Source: Leifsonia sp. TF02-11
GTDB lineage: Bacteria; Actinomycetota; Actinomycetes; Actinomycetales; Microbacteriaceae
Direction of reading: 5' to 3'
Assembly: GCF_017565305.1 (NCBI RefSeq)
Contig: NZ_JAGEKP010000008.1
Coordinates: forward strand, 186,001 to 250,000
Length of the DNA: 64,000 bases
The notes under the pieces are model-generated. The model did no database searches, was not told the DNA's origin, and saw only the letters and a list, made by a program, of their open reading frames with translations. Position 1 is the stretch's first letter; each line of letters opens with the position of its first letter. Made by a program: the position numbers and the translations under genes. This document shows positions 31,063 to 38,619 of the stretch, piece after piece.

Positions 31063-31964
31063 GGCTGCACCTCACCGCGCTCGACGGCCGCGGCGTACTC
31101 GTCGCCGGCCTGCTGCTCGTAGTCGTCCTCGGTCGGCTCGACGACCTCCTCGGCAGCCTCCGGCTCCGTGGCGGCGTCGCCCTTCGGCTCGGCCCGCTCC
31201 TCGGCGCGGCCGATCGATCCGTATCGGGCGAGCGCGAGAGTGCGCACGGGGTCGGTGAACTCGCCCGCGGCCTTCGCCCGGTTCACGATGTCGGTCACCG
31301 CGTCCTTCGTCTGCGCCGCCTCGATCAGCGTCGGCCAGTCCTCGGTCGGCTCCAGCTCGCCCTCAATCACGTCGGGGTCGGCCGCGCCGTCCTCGCGCAC
31401 CGGGAGGTCGAGCTCCTCCGGCGTGTAGTGCACGCCCATGAGCGCGTCCTCGGCGCCCTCGCGGCACACCTCGGAGATCGCGCGGGCCTTGCACATCGCC
31501 TCGGCGTACTTCTTCCAGACGTCCTTGCCCATGAGGCCGGCGCGGGTCGCCCGCTCCGGCGTCCACGTCGCCTCGTAGGTGAACTCGGGGTCGTCGGATC
31601 TGGTGAGCGACGCGGTCGCGGCGAAGTCGCCGGCCGCGATGCTGCCCGTCGTCCGCACCCGGAGACGGTGCCCGGCCTTGCGCACGACGGCCGACATCAG
31701 CGCCGGGGAGAGGGTCGCCTTCCCCTCGATGATGTGGACGCCTTGCATCGCCGCGACAGGGTGGATGCCGAGCATGTCGCCCGTCTCCATCACGAGCAGT
31801 ACCTTCCCTGGCGAAGGCTGGTTGAGCACGGCGCCGTCGGGCTGGCGGACCTGCGCCCACAGCCCCTTCGGGATGAGGTCGCCGCCCGCGGCGAGGGTCT
31901 GGGCGTAGCGCTGCCGCTCGGAGAGCGACGCGTCGCTGTACGCCACCAAAGCTTTCTCGGTCAT
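31059..31964 (-). CDS. RecT-type single-strand annealing protein
   Basis: 301 residues. The RecT core spans about 10-195: LPKGLWAQVRQP-like opening, MLGIHPVAAMQGVHIIEGKA, TLSPALMSAVVRKAGHRLRV, and AEAMCKARAISEVCREGAED. The last 90 residues are acidic and disordered. With the YqaJ-type exonuclease immediately upstream it forms a RecE/RecT-like recombination pair. Confidence 0.85.
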   Translation of the reverse strand: MTEKALVAYSDASLSERQRYAQTLAAGGDLIPKGLWAQVRQPDGAVLNQPSPGKVLLVMETGDMLGIHPVAAMQGVHIIEGKATLSPALMSAVVRKAGHRLRVRTTGSIAAGDFAATASLTRSDDPEFTYEATWTPERATRAGLMGKDVWKKYAEAMCKARAISEVCREGAEDALMGVHYTPEELDLPVREDGAADPDVIEGELEPTEDWPTLIEAAQTKDAVTDIVNRAKAAGEFTDPVRTLALARYGSIGRAEERAEPKGDAATEPEAAEEVVEPTEDDYEQQAGDEYAAAVERGEVQP

Positions 31965-32560
31965 GCGATGTTCCTTTCGAACTCAAGGGCGAGCCGGAGC
32001 TGCGCGAGCAGCTCGGTCGCGATGGGCAGGATCTGCGCCGTCAGGTCGACGATCTTCGGGTCGTCGCGGCGCACGGTCAGGTGCTTCGGCTCCGTGGTCC
32101 GCATCTCGCCGTCGATGACCTCGACCCACAGGAACTCGATCTCGTCGGCCTCGGGGAACACGAGGAACTGCCAGGCGAGCTGCCGCCACTCCGGCAGCGA
32201 CGGGCCGTTCACGATGCGGCCGTGCTTCGCCTTGCACTCGGCCAACAGCAGCCGGTCGTCGGCGAGGCGGAGGATGCCGTCCGGGGTGGCCGCGAACCCG
32301 GTCTCCTGCGGAGAGTGGAAGAGGGCGACGTTCTGCGGGATGCCCGCCCAGGCGAGCATCATCGGTTCCCACCGGTGCCCGGAGGCGGTGTAGCTGTTGC
32401 CGTGGAACGACTCGCGGGACAGCTTCGCCCGCAGGTAGGACGGGATGGAGGACGCCTTCGACAGCTTCGCGGCGTCGCTGGCACCGATCACGGGCCAGCG
32501 GGCCTCCTGCCAACGCTCGCGCACCGTACCGTCGTCGAGGATGCGGTCGAGGTATGTCAT
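31961..32560 (-). CDS. YqaJ-type (RecE/lambda-exonuclease-like) nuclease
   Basis: 199 residues. IGASDAAKLSK at the N-terminus, GHRWEPMMLAW, then the catalytic core ATPDGILRLAD and LAECKAKHG (D-x(n)-E-x-K), followed by LPEWRQLAWQFLVFP. This fold degrades double-stranded ends to make 3' tails for the RecT gene with which it is coupled by a 4-base overlap. Confidence 0.85.
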   Translation of the reverse strand: MTYLDRILDDGTVRERWQEARWPVIGASDAAKLSKASSIPSYLRAKLSRESFHGNSYTASGHRWEPMMLAWAGIPQNVALFHSPQETGFAATPDGILRLADDRLLLAECKAKHGRIVNGPSLPEWRQLAWQFLVFPEADEIEFLWVEVIDGEMRTTEPKHLTVRRDDPKIVDLTAQILPIATELLAQLRLALEFERNIA

Positions 32561-32820
32561 GCGTCGATCCCGTCTCTGCCCGCGTCTGGGTCGTCGAGGT
32601 CGATCTCTTCGATGACGTCGTGGGCGTCTTCGCCGTCAATGCCGGGGCAGCGCCACTCCTCGATCGCCTGCTCGAAGAGGACCGATCGGTAGATTTCGAC
32701 GTCGCCCTCGAACCCATGGAGGCGGCATTCGCGGTAGTCGTGGTCCGGGTCGTCCGGGTTGGAGTTGATCTGGTCAAGCTGTCGGACGGTGACGTGCTCG
32801 GGGAACAGGGGGAAGGTCAT
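32557..32820 (-). CDS. Small acidic phage protein of unknown function
   Basis: 87 residues, MTFPLFPEHVTVRQLDQINS and an acidic C-terminal half (GIDGEDAHDVIEEIDLDDPD). Contains a lone CRLHG...RCPGI pair. ATG 32820 touches the upstream stop. Confidence 0.6.
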   Translation of the reverse strand: MTFPLFPEHVTVRQLDQINSNPDDPDHDYRECRLHGFEGDVEIYRSVLFEQAIEEWRCPGIDGEDAHDVIEEIDLDDPDAGRDGIDA

Positions 32821-32981
32821 CAGCACAGCTCGCTCTCGTCGAGTCGCCATTCGGCCTCGATGAGGGTGCGGTATTCGTCCGCGTCCGCTGCGAGGTCGTC
32901 GGACGGGATGGCCGTCGTCAGGATCGGGCGAGCGACCGGCATCCCGAGGATGTCCTTGATGGACTCCATCGCGTCGCTCAC
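32820..32981 (-). CDS. 53-residue phage protein
   Basis: VSDAMESIKDILGMPVARPI then DDLAADADEYRTLIEAEWRL. GTG 32981 overlaps the previous stop (GTGA), the standard coupling here; an ATG four codons on is the alternative start. Function unknown. Confidence 0.55.
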   Translation of the reverse strand: MSDAMESIKDILGMPVARPILTTAIPSDDLAADADEYRTLIEAEWRLDESELC

Positions 32982-33235
32982 AGTCCCAACCCCTCTCGGA
33001 TCGGCGCCACCGGTGCGACGCTGTCCTCGCCGCGCGGCTCCATGACCAGGTGACGGAACGGCGGAAGATCGTTCAGCGCGACGCGGTACTGGCCGAGCGC
33101 GATGCGGTTCGCGATTCGAAGCTGCTCTGTCTGCTCCTGGATCGCCTTCGCTGTCGCGATCTGCGCGAGCGCGAGCGAGTGCTCCGGGCTGTGCTGCTGC
33201 TGGGCCGTCCTCAGCAGCTTGTCGATCTCGCTCAC
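32978..33235 (-). CDS. Small helical phage protein
   Basis: 85 residues: VSEIDKLLRTAQQQHSPEHS, ALAQIATAKAIQEQTEQLRI, ending APIREGLGL. GTG 33235 overlaps the ATPase stop. Predicted helical hairpin; unknown function. Confidence 0.6.
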   Translation of the reverse strand: MSEIDKLLRTAQQQHSPEHSLALAQIATAKAIQEQTEQLRIANRIALGQYRVALNDLPPFRHLVMEPRGEDSVAPVAPIREGLGL

Positions 33236-34482
33236 CGGGCCACCTGCCCGTCCTCGATGACGACGCCGACCTTGCCGGACTCGTCCACGACCTCGACCCA
33301 CACCTGGTAGTCGTTCTCATGCGCGAGCTCAGCGATGATGTCCATCGACTCCGAGTCGAGGAGCGAACCGTCCATGATGCGGAGCACCCGAAGCTTCGGG
33401 TTCGCGGCCATCGCGAGCGCGACCGACACGCGGAGCTGCTCGGCCGACGACGCCTGCGACAGCGGGATGCCGTGCAGGGTCACGCCGGCGTCGTCGAACG
33501 ACAGCCCCGGGACGGGGAACTCGACCGCCGCGAGCGCGTCGGCCTTCTGCTTCTCGATCGCCTGCAGCTTGATCGTGTGCTGGGCCTGTCTGCCCTTCAC
33601 CTCGGCGAGCTGCGCGGCGAGCGCGGCCCGCTCGCGCTGGGCGCGGATGCGGCGGTTCGAGGCCTCCAGGCCGTCGAGGCGCTCGACGATCGCGGCCACG
33701 TCGATCTGCTCTGGGCGGTCGCGCCATGCCGTCTGGACCAGAACGTAGGAGTCTTTCGCAGCCGCGAGTCGATCCTGTGCTTCGGCGACCGCCCTCTCGG
33801 CGGCCTGGACCGCATTCGCCCTCTGCTCAAGGTCACGGGCGAGCTGGTCGATCTTCGCGTTCTGCTCGCGCGCGGCATCCGCCTCAGCGAGCAGTGCGGA
33901 TGCCGGCTGCTCCTCCTCCGGGAGGTCCGGGTCGTGATCGGGGAACGATGCGAGCTGCGCCTCCAGGCGGGCGACGTCGCGGCCGACCTCGGTGCGCTGA
34001 TCGTAGACGCCCTTCCGCTGCCGTTCCAGGTCCACCGGGTCGAACGGGAGGTCGACCGTCGACACGAGCGTCGCAACCTGCTCCTTCGGTGTCTGTCGCA
34101 CGAACGCGAGCGGGTCAAACGCGCGACGGCCGAGCATCTCGTCGAGGAGCTTCTGCGGCGACGAGTATCGGGCGCCGTCCGCCGACTCCACTGTGAGGGT
34201 GCCGGCGTCGTCCTTCGTCCAACGTCTCGTGACGACGATGTCGCCGAGGTCGAGTCTGACGACCGCGGAGTCCTGACCCTCACGGATCGGCTGCTGCGTC
34301 GCTCGCGACGCGTCACCGCCCGCGAGCGCCGCCCACAGTGCATCCAGCACGGACGACTTGCCCTGAGCATTCCGGCCCGCGATCGTGACCACGTTCCCGG
34401 TGGGGGAGATGTCGACCGCGACGAGCCGCTTGTAGTTCTCGGCCTTGAGATTCGTCACCCGAAGAGCCTTGGTCTGAGTCAT
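33232..34482 (-). CDS. SMC/RecF/SbcC-like ATPase
   Basis: 416 residues. Walker A GRNAQGKSS near 37-45 at the N-terminus, a central coiled coil (about 150-320: LERQRKGVYDQRTEVGRDVA to AIEKQKADAL), and a C-terminal ABC-type half with SQASSAEQLRVSVALAMA (signature) and LRIMDGSLLDSESM (Walker B-like, where the usual DEP is MDG). Such phage proteins act in recombination-dependent replication together with the exonuclease/RecT pair. The altered Walker B suggests modified or partner-dependent ATP hydrolysis. Confidence 0.8.
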   Translation of the reverse strand: MTQTKALRVTNLKAENYKRLVAVDISPTGNVVTIAGRNAQGKSSVLDALWAALAGGDASRATQQPIREGQDSAVVRLDLGDIVVTRRWTKDDAGTLTVESADGARYSSPQKLLDEMLGRRAFDPLAFVRQTPKEQVATLVSTVDLPFDPVDLERQRKGVYDQRTEVGRDVARLEAQLASFPDHDPDLPEEEQPASALLAEADAAREQNAKIDQLARDLEQRANAVQAAERAVAEAQDRLAAAKDSYVLVQTAWRDRPEQIDVAAIVERLDGLEASNRRIRAQRERAALAAQLAEVKGRQAQHTIKLQAIEKQKADALAAVEFPVPGLSFDDAGVTLHGIPLSQASSAEQLRVSVALAMAANPKLRVLRIMDGSLLDSESMDIIAELAHENDYQVWVEVVDESGKVGVVIEDGQVAR

Positions 34483-34661
34483 TTCTGCTTGCCTTTCGAG
34501 AGGAGGTGAACCTCGTGCGCCCGGCAGGCCAGCGCGAACGCGGCGAGGGCGAGGAGGATCGAGAATGTGAGGATGTTCGGGTGATGGGTGACGCCGGCCA
34601 GGACGCCGAGAGTGATCGCGCCGACGAGGATGCCGGTGTAGAAGGCCGTCCAGCGGTTCAT
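34479..34661 (-). CDS. Two-helix phage membrane protein
   Basis: 60 residues, MNRWTAFYTGILVGAITLGV with membrane segments at about 7-23 and 28-45, then a short basic tail. Coupled by 4-base overlaps to both neighbours. Confidence 0.6.
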   Translation of the reverse strand: MNRWTAFYTGILVGAITLGVLAGVTHHPNILTFSILLALAAFALACRAHEVHLLSKGKQK

Positions 34662-34789
34662 CGGAGCGGCATCCCGGCGATGTAGAGGACGACGCACGCG
34701 ACCGCGACGGCTGCGAGGACGAGCCCGATGATCGCCCCGACGATGGGCGCCAGCGGCGGGCGCCGGTTGATGTCGTAGTCGCGCCTCAT
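34658..34789 (-). CDS. 43-residue phage membrane protein
   Basis: MRRDYDINRRPPLAPIVGAI then IGLVLAAVAVACVVLYIAGM, a single strong membrane segment at about 15-38. The ATG and TGA overlap the adjacent genes, as throughout the operon, which supports translation. Confidence 0.55.
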   Translation of the reverse strand: MRRDYDINRRPPLAPIVGAIIGLVLAAVAVACVVLYIAGMPLR

Positions 34790-34908
34790 CGGACGACGTC
34801 CTCGTGCGCGATGGCGTCGAGCGCCTCGAGAGCGTTCGCCGCCATCGACAGGCGCGCGACCGGGCTCGGGTGTGGGTAGATGAACGTCTCCCGACGCAGC
34901 GCGCTCAC
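34786..34908 (-). CDS. 40-residue phage protein
   Basis: VSALRRETFIYPHPSPVARL then SMAANALEALDAIAHEDVVR. GTG 34908 overlaps the upstream TGA (GTGA). Unknown function. Confidence 0.5.
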   Translation of the reverse strand: MSALRRETFIYPHPSPVARLSMAANALEALDAIAHEDVVR

Positions 34909-35282
34909 GAGCAGGCCTCGGTGATCGTGACGACGACCTCGGGGGAGCCCTCCGCGTTGATACGGGTGTCGCCCGTCTCGACGAGAAGCCCCTCGCGCTT
35001 CATGTCGGAGATCCGCTTCCGTGGGGACTCGTGGTGAACACGGGTCCAGCCCGCGCGCTTCACCATGCGGGCGTACGCGTCGCACACCTCGAACGCGGCC
35101 ATCGGACCACGCTCGGCGAGGAGCTGCAGCACCCTGTCGCGAACCGAATGGACTGTGCTCTGCGACTTGTCGGCCGCGAGGTGCGACGTCACCGGGTCGT
35201 TCCGGTGCACGCGCAAGCTGTCCTCGTCGAACAGCATCGGCGGGAGCGACGATCTCGACGGTAGAGTGTCGGTGGAATTCAT
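34905..35282 (-). CDS. Winged-helix DNA-binding protein
   Basis: 125 residues. NDPVTSHLAADKSQSTVHSV followed by RDRVLQLLAERGPMAAFEVC and SPRKRISDMKREGLLVETGD, a winged helix with wing GDTRINAEGSPE. The D-P-x-T-S-H-x-A-A opening is frequent in phage early regulators. AGAGGAAA precedes ATG 35282. Could regulate the early operon. Confidence 0.65.
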   Translation of the reverse strand: MNSTDTLPSRSSLPPMLFDEDSLRVHRNDPVTSHLAADKSQSTVHSVRDRVLQLLAERGPMAAFEVCDAYARMVKRAGWTRVHHESPRKRISDMKREGLLVETGDTRINAEGSPEVVVTITEACS

Positions 35283-35332
35283 AGCGATTTCCTCTCTGAG
35301 ACGCCCGGGCTGCCACCTGGGCGTTTCTTCGT

Positions 35333-35566
35333 TCAGTGCTGGTTCGCCCAGTCGCAACTGAGCCCGTGGGAGCTGTTTGCGCAGTAGACGTGGCGGCCGT
35401 TCGGCAGGAGCACGTCGTTCACGACGACCCAGCCACCGCCGTCGGTCTGCGTGCGGGTGGTGTCCTTGCTCTGGACGACCGGGCCGCCCGCGCAGGACGT
35501 GAGGAGGAGTGCGCCTGCAGCGAGTGCGACGATGGCCGCGAGCTTGCGGGCCTTGTTCTTCTTCAT
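35333..35566 (-). CDS. Small phage lipoprotein, possible superinfection exclusion factor
   Basis: 77 residues. A basic start MKKNKARKLAAIVALAAGAL, then lipobox LLTSC with the lipidated Cys near 26, and a short mature part with VYCANSSHGLSCDW that probably forms a disulfide. It is close to the immunity switch. Lipoproteins encoded beside phage repressors (for example Ltp of TP-J34) block DNA injection by related phages; here that role is inferred only from location and type. Confidence 0.65.
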   Translation of the reverse strand: MKKNKARKLAAIVALAAGALLLTSCAGGPVVQSKDTTRTQTDGGGWVVVNDVLLPNGRHVYCANSSHGLSCDWANQH

Positions 35567-35583
35567 CGGGTCTGTCCTTCGGC

Positions 35584-35814
35584 TCAGCGGGAGTAGTTGC
35601 GGACCGGACGGGCAGGCTTCGGCGGGCGGAGGATGGCGAGCACTTCCTTGATCGCCGGCGTCAGCACCCGCATGTGCGCCTCGGCGATCCGCTCCTGCTT
35701 CCGCGCGGTTCGCTGCTTGAACGCCTCGCGGTCGTAGAACGGCGTCGCGACCTTCGCCGGCTTCGAGAACTGGATGCCGGCGCGCTTCCGGGCCTTGCGT
35801 GCGGTGTTGCTCAT
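35584..35814 (-). CDS. Small basic phage protein
   Basis: 76 residues, MSNTARKARKRAGIQFSKPA, then FYDREAFKQRTARKQERIAE, ending KPARPVRNYSR. Highly basic and helical. Overlaps the excisionase-like gene by 4 bases. Confidence 0.6.
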   Translation of the reverse strand: MSNTARKARKRAGIQFSKPAKVATPFYDREAFKQRTARKQERIAEAHMRVLTPAIKEVLAILRPPKPARPVRNYSR

Positions 35815-36035
35815 TGGTCGTTGTCCTTCTTGTCGGGTTCCTCGTTGTGCGACCTGATCCAGCGCTTCGCCTCATCGGCCTCGACGTACTGTCTGGTGCC
35901 GCGTCGGAAGGTCGTGAGCTTCCCCGCGGCGATGTCGACGTAGATCTCCGATCTGGAGATCCCCGTTGCCACCGCCAGCTCGGGGAGGGAGTAGGAGAGC
36001 GTCTCCTTCGCGGGCGCTTCGATGGGGTGAGTCAT
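35811..36035 (-). CDS. Excisionase-like helix-turn-helix protein
   Basis: 74 residues: YSLPELAVATGISRSEIYVD is a MerR/Xis-type helix-turn-helix, IAAGKLTTFRRGTRQYVEAD the wing, and EAKRWIRSHNEEP the last helix. AAGGAG is 5 bases before ATG 36035. Directly downstream of the Cro-like gene, it should be expressed on induction and direct excision together with the integrase encoded 1.3 kb away. Confidence 0.75.
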   Translation of the reverse strand: MTHPIEAPAKETLSYSLPELAVATGISRSEIYVDIAAGKLTTFRRGTRQYVEADEAKRWIRSHNEEPDKKDNDQ

Positions 36036-36247
36036 GTGACTCCTTGGGTCAGTTGGGCGATGGGCACGTGCGAAAGGCCGCCGACAACAGCGAGGACCCG
36101 GATCTCGAAGGGCACCTCGCCAGCGAGGCGGAGGTTGAGATCGGGGACGCTGATGTCGGCGGCCTGGGCGACGCTCTCGATAGAGACGTCGTGCGCGGCG
36201 AGTGTGGTCTTCACGTTCGCCGCGACCTGGGTTGATCTTCTCGTCAC
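36032..36247 (-). CDS. Cro-like repressor
   Basis: 71 residues: VTRRSTQVAANVKTTLAAHD, VSIESVAQAADISVPDLNLR, LAGEVPFEIRVLAVVGGLSH, a short XRE-type helix-turn-helix. It is divergent from the cI-like gene and its promoter overlaps the operators. GTG 36247 is 7 bases downstream of a good -10 (36255-36260) and has no ribosome site, pointing to leaderless translation. First gene of the lytic early operon. Confidence 0.75.
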   Translation of the reverse strand: MTRRSTQVAANVKTTLAAHDVSIESVAQAADISVPDLNLRLAGEVPFEIRVLAVVGGLSHVPIAQLTQGVT

Positions 36248-36248
36248 A

Positions 36249-36296
36249 AGGGACAGATTGCATGTCCCTAGGGACAAGCACAAGCATGCAGGGACA
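36249..36296. promoter_or_regulatory. Operator array of the lysogeny switch (AGGGACA half-sites)
   Basis: AGGGACA at 36249-36255, 36270-36276 and 36290-36296, and TGTCCCT at 36263-36269. The two central copies form a perfect 14-base palindrome TGTCCCTAGGGACA (36263-36276); 36249 with 36263 forms a second inverted pair. All lie between the divergent cro-like and cI-like genes. Confidence 0.8.
36255..36283 (-). promoter_or_regulatory. Promoter of the cro/early operon
   Basis: On the minus strand -35 TTGTGC (36278-36283), a 17-base spacer, and -10 CAATCT (36255-36260), seven bases before GTG 36247. The spacer contains the perfect operator palindrome TGTCCCTAGGGACA, so repressor binding would block it. 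Confidence 0.7.
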
Positions 36297-36303
36297 CTAT
36301 TTC

Positions 36304-36334
36304 TTGCCCGAGGGGCGACCTGTCTAGCTAGACT
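36304..36334 (+). promoter_or_regulatory. Promoter of the cI-like repressor gene
   Basis: -10 TAGACT (36329-36334) lies seven bases upstream of GTG 36342, predicting a leaderless mRNA as for lambda cI from its maintenance promoter. A weak -35 TTGCCC (36304-36309) is 19 bases upstream. The nearest operator half-site ends at 36296. Confidence 0.6.
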
Positions 36335-36341
36335 GGAGACC

Positions 36342-36749
36342 GTGCCGAAGAAGAATCCTGTCTCCGCGATCGACCGCGCCCTCGCCAGCGTCCTCAAGGG
36401 CGCCTACAAGGTGAAGGGCCTCACGCAGGACGACCTCGTACGCGAGACCGGAATCACCGCGACCACCATGCAAAGGCTCATGGCCGGCAACACCGGGTGG
36501 GACATCGAGCAGCTGTTCGCGGTCGCCGATGCCATCGGCTGGAAGGACGCAGCCGACTACATGCGCGAGGCCGAAGAGCTCGCCGCCAGCGCCAAGCCGA
36601 TGTCGGCGGACTCCGCTAACGTCACCCGCAACGGAACAAGGAAGGGTGACGATTGGCAGGGGGAGGAGCACGCACTCGAGGAGTGGGACGCGGCGGCGAA
36701 GCCGTCCAACACCGTCATCGAGATCAGCCCGGACGACGTCACCCCGTAG
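36342..36749 (+). CDS. cI-like phage repressor (XRE helix-turn-helix)
   Basis: 135 residues. Helix-turn-helix at about 24-50 (KGLTQDDLVRETGITATTMQ then RLMAGN), a second helical unit to about 80 (WDIEQLFAVADAIGWKDAAD), and an acidic linker to the C-terminus. It should hold the lytic operon off by binding the AGGGACA operators. There is no LexA-type autoprotease domain; the adjacent ImmA-type peptidase gene suggests inactivation by cleavage, as in ICEBs1-like systems. Confidence 0.85.
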   Translation: MPKKNPVSAIDRALASVLKGAYKVKGLTQDDLVRETGITATTMQRLMAGNTGWDIEQLFAVADAIGWKDAADYMREAEELAASAKPMSADSANVTRNGTRKGDDWQGEEHALEEWDAAAKPSNTVIEISPDDVTP

Positions 36750-37111
36750 CGTACGACCCGTGGGAGCACGCCGACGAACTCGGCATCCGCGTTGAGGAGC
36801 AGACCCTCCGCACCACCCATGGTCTCTACGTCCCCGGCCGCGACCTGATCATCCTGAAGCGAGGCGTCTCCCACACGGTCGCCCGGTGCGTGCTCGCGCA
36901 CGAGATCCAGCACTACCTCGCCGGCGACCGACGTGTTCCGTCGCTCCCGTGGGCGATGAAGCAGGAGCGCCGAGCCGACCGGGCCGCGGCGCGACGCCTC
37001 ATCGACCCGAACGCGCTATTCGACCTTCAGCAGGCGTCCGACGACCCTGGGGTGTGGGCGTACGAGCTGCAGGTGACTGGCGACATCCTCCTCGCGTACC
37101 TGACGGCCTAA
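36683..37111 (+). CDS. ImmA/IrrE-type metallopeptidase
   Basis: The peptidase domain starts at YDPWEHADELGIRVEEQTLR, right after the repressor stop, and carries the zinc motif AHEIQHYLAGD. Its start is uncertain: no ATG/GTG lies in the gap, so translation must begin inside the repressor gene (GTG 36683, or TTG 36653 with AAGGAAGGG upstream), or a frameshift fuses it to the repressor. ImmA proteins cleave the linked repressor on DNA damage or other signals, giving induction. About 142 residues from GTG 36683. Confidence 0.75.
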   Translation: MGRGGEAVQHRHRDQPGRRHPVAYDPWEHADELGIRVEEQTLRTTHGLYVPGRDLIILKRGVSHTVARCVLAHEIQHYLAGDRRVPSLPWAMKQERRADRAAARRLIDPNALFDLQQASDDPGVWAYELQVTGDILLAYLTA

Positions 37112-37296
37112 GCCTCGTGCCGCGGGGCTGGAGGCTGCTCACGTTTCGCCGGGCCGACGACCTTGCCGTCCTTGTACTGGAGCAGCCACGGCGGCTCCAT
37201 GCCCGCTTCGCGGTAGGCGCGCTCGGCCCAATCGGAATCGTTCGCCGGGTATCGACCGTCGAAGCCGTCGGCTGCATCGCGCTTGTTCGGGCTCAT
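37108..37296 (-). CDS. Small phage protein of unknown function
   Basis: 62 residues, MSPNKRDAADGFDGRYPAND, DSDWAERAYREAGMEPPWLL, QYKDGKVVGPAKREQPPAPR. Convergent with the ImmA gene (4-base overlap of stops) and 30 bases downstream of the integrase, in the same direction. The ...PPWLLQYKDGKVVG... segment is protein-like and strand/turn rich. Confidence 0.55.
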   Translation of the reverse strand: MSPNKRDAADGFDGRYPANDSDWAERAYREAGMEPPWLLQYKDGKVVGPAKREQPPAPRHEA

Positions 37297-37326
37297 GCCC
37301 GCAGTGTACGTCTGGGCACCGACGAT

Positions 37327-38619
37327 TCAGACCGCGCTCTCCATGGGTGGCCCAAGCTCAAGCCGGCGGGCGGCGAGCATCTCAGGGACGGAGCGCATTG
37401 CGGCAACGTGCCGCGGAGTGACGGCGCGCGTGCGGTAGTCCTCCGACTGGAGGCGTGACGAGTGGCCGACGATGTCCTTGATGACGTCGGAAGGCACACC
37501 GGCAAAGAGGAGCAGATCGACAGCGGTGTGCCTTGCGTCGTGGAGCCGCACCTGTGGGACGCCAGCGCGGTCGAGGAGATCGTGCCACATGCGGTTGCAG
37601 ACCGCAGGGTCGATGGGTGAGCCGTCCGGCATCCGCCAGACCAGCCCGTGAGGGTTCGGCTCGTCCTTGGTCGCCGCGATGTGCGCGGCGACCATCGACT
37701 TCAGTGGCTCGACGAGTGGCGGAGTCCGCCACCCCGACTTCGTCTTCGGGCGCGCCAGCCACAGGCCGCCCACGAGGTTCACCGCCTCGTGCTTCGGCGG
37801 GATCGGCACCCACCGTTGCGGGCAGTCCGTCCCGCGCTTGCGACCACACGCATAGATCTTCTTCTTCGCCGCGTTCTTGCCTTCACAGCCGTGTTGCCAG
37901 ATGAACCGCTGCAGCTGCCAGGACAGCTCCATGGCGTGGCCGCGCTCACCGAGGATCACCGTGTCGCGGATGCGGTCGGGCTGGAAGCCGAGCAGCTCGC
38001 CCTCGCGCGCGCCCGTGAGGAGGAACGCAGCCCAGAGGGTGCCGAGGGGGTCGTGCTCGGCGGTGTCGAGCACCTGGAGGCCCTCGTCGATCGTGAGCGC
38101 GCTCGTGTGCGAGGCAGCCACCTGCGGTGCGTCGACGAGGGTTGCGACGTTCCGCGTCGCTTTCCCCTGCCGCTCGGCGTACTTGAGAGCGTTGGAGAGC
38201 ACCCGGTGCACCTGCAAGGCCGTCGTCGATGACCGCCCCAGGTCTTCGGTGAGGCGCTCGTGCACGGCGATGACGTCGGCCGGCGTAAGCTTCTCCAGCC
38301 GCTTCGACCCGATCACGGGGAGGATGTGGTTCTGGATCAGGCCGTGCCAGTTGTTCGTCGTGCGGGGCCGGTTCTTCTTGAGCGCGACCTTCGTGAACCA
38401 GACATGCATCCACGCCTCCACGGTCGGTGACGACGTCTCAAGGTCGCCTGTGCGGTCGAGCTCGCGCTGCAGCGCTCGCATCTTCTTGAGCACCTCGGCC
38501 TTGGTCTTCCCGGAGACCTTCTTGCGGCGGCGCTTGCCGTTCCGCGGCGGGAGCTCGATGGAGGCCCGCCAGAGCGTGCCGTCCCTGTAGATCGAGCCCT
38601 CGCCCTTGCCACGCGTCAT
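37327..38619 (-). CDS. Tyrosine integrase
   Basis: 430 residues. N-terminal arm-binding domain (about 1-60, EGSIYRDGTLWRASIELPPR), SAM-like core-binding domain (65-160), catalytic domain with Arg205 (TGAREGELLG), HDAR (360-363), His386 (VGHSS) and nucleophile Tyr395 (EDYRTRA). An insertion at about 243-270 with Cys245, Cys258 and Cys266 (WQHGCEG, YACGRKRGTDCP) is a zinc-binding-like feature seen in some actinobacterial integrases. It integrates and, with Xis, excises the prophage at the tRNA-Arg; the attachment region lies directly upstream of its start. Confidence 0.93.
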   Translation of the reverse strand: MTRGKGEGSIYRDGTLWRASIELPPRNGKRRRKKVSGKTKAEVLKKMRALQRELDRTGDLETSSPTVEAWMHVWFTKVALKKNRPRTTNNWHGLIQNHILPVIGSKRLEKLTPADVIAVHERLTEDLGRSSTTALQVHRVLSNALKYAERQGKATRNVATLVDAPQVAASHTSALTIDEGLQVLDTAEHDPLGTLWAAFLLTGAREGELLGFQPDRIRDTVILGERGHAMELSWQLQRFIWQHGCEGKNAAKKKIYACGRKRGTDCPQRWVPIPPKHEAVNLVGGLWLARPKTKSGWRTPPLVEPLKSMVAAHIAATKDEPNPHGLVWRMPDGSPIDPAVCNRMWHDLLDRAGVPQVRLHDARHTAVDLLLFAGVPSDVIKDIVGHSSRLQSEDYRTRAVTPRHVAAMRSVPEMLAARRLELGPPMESAV

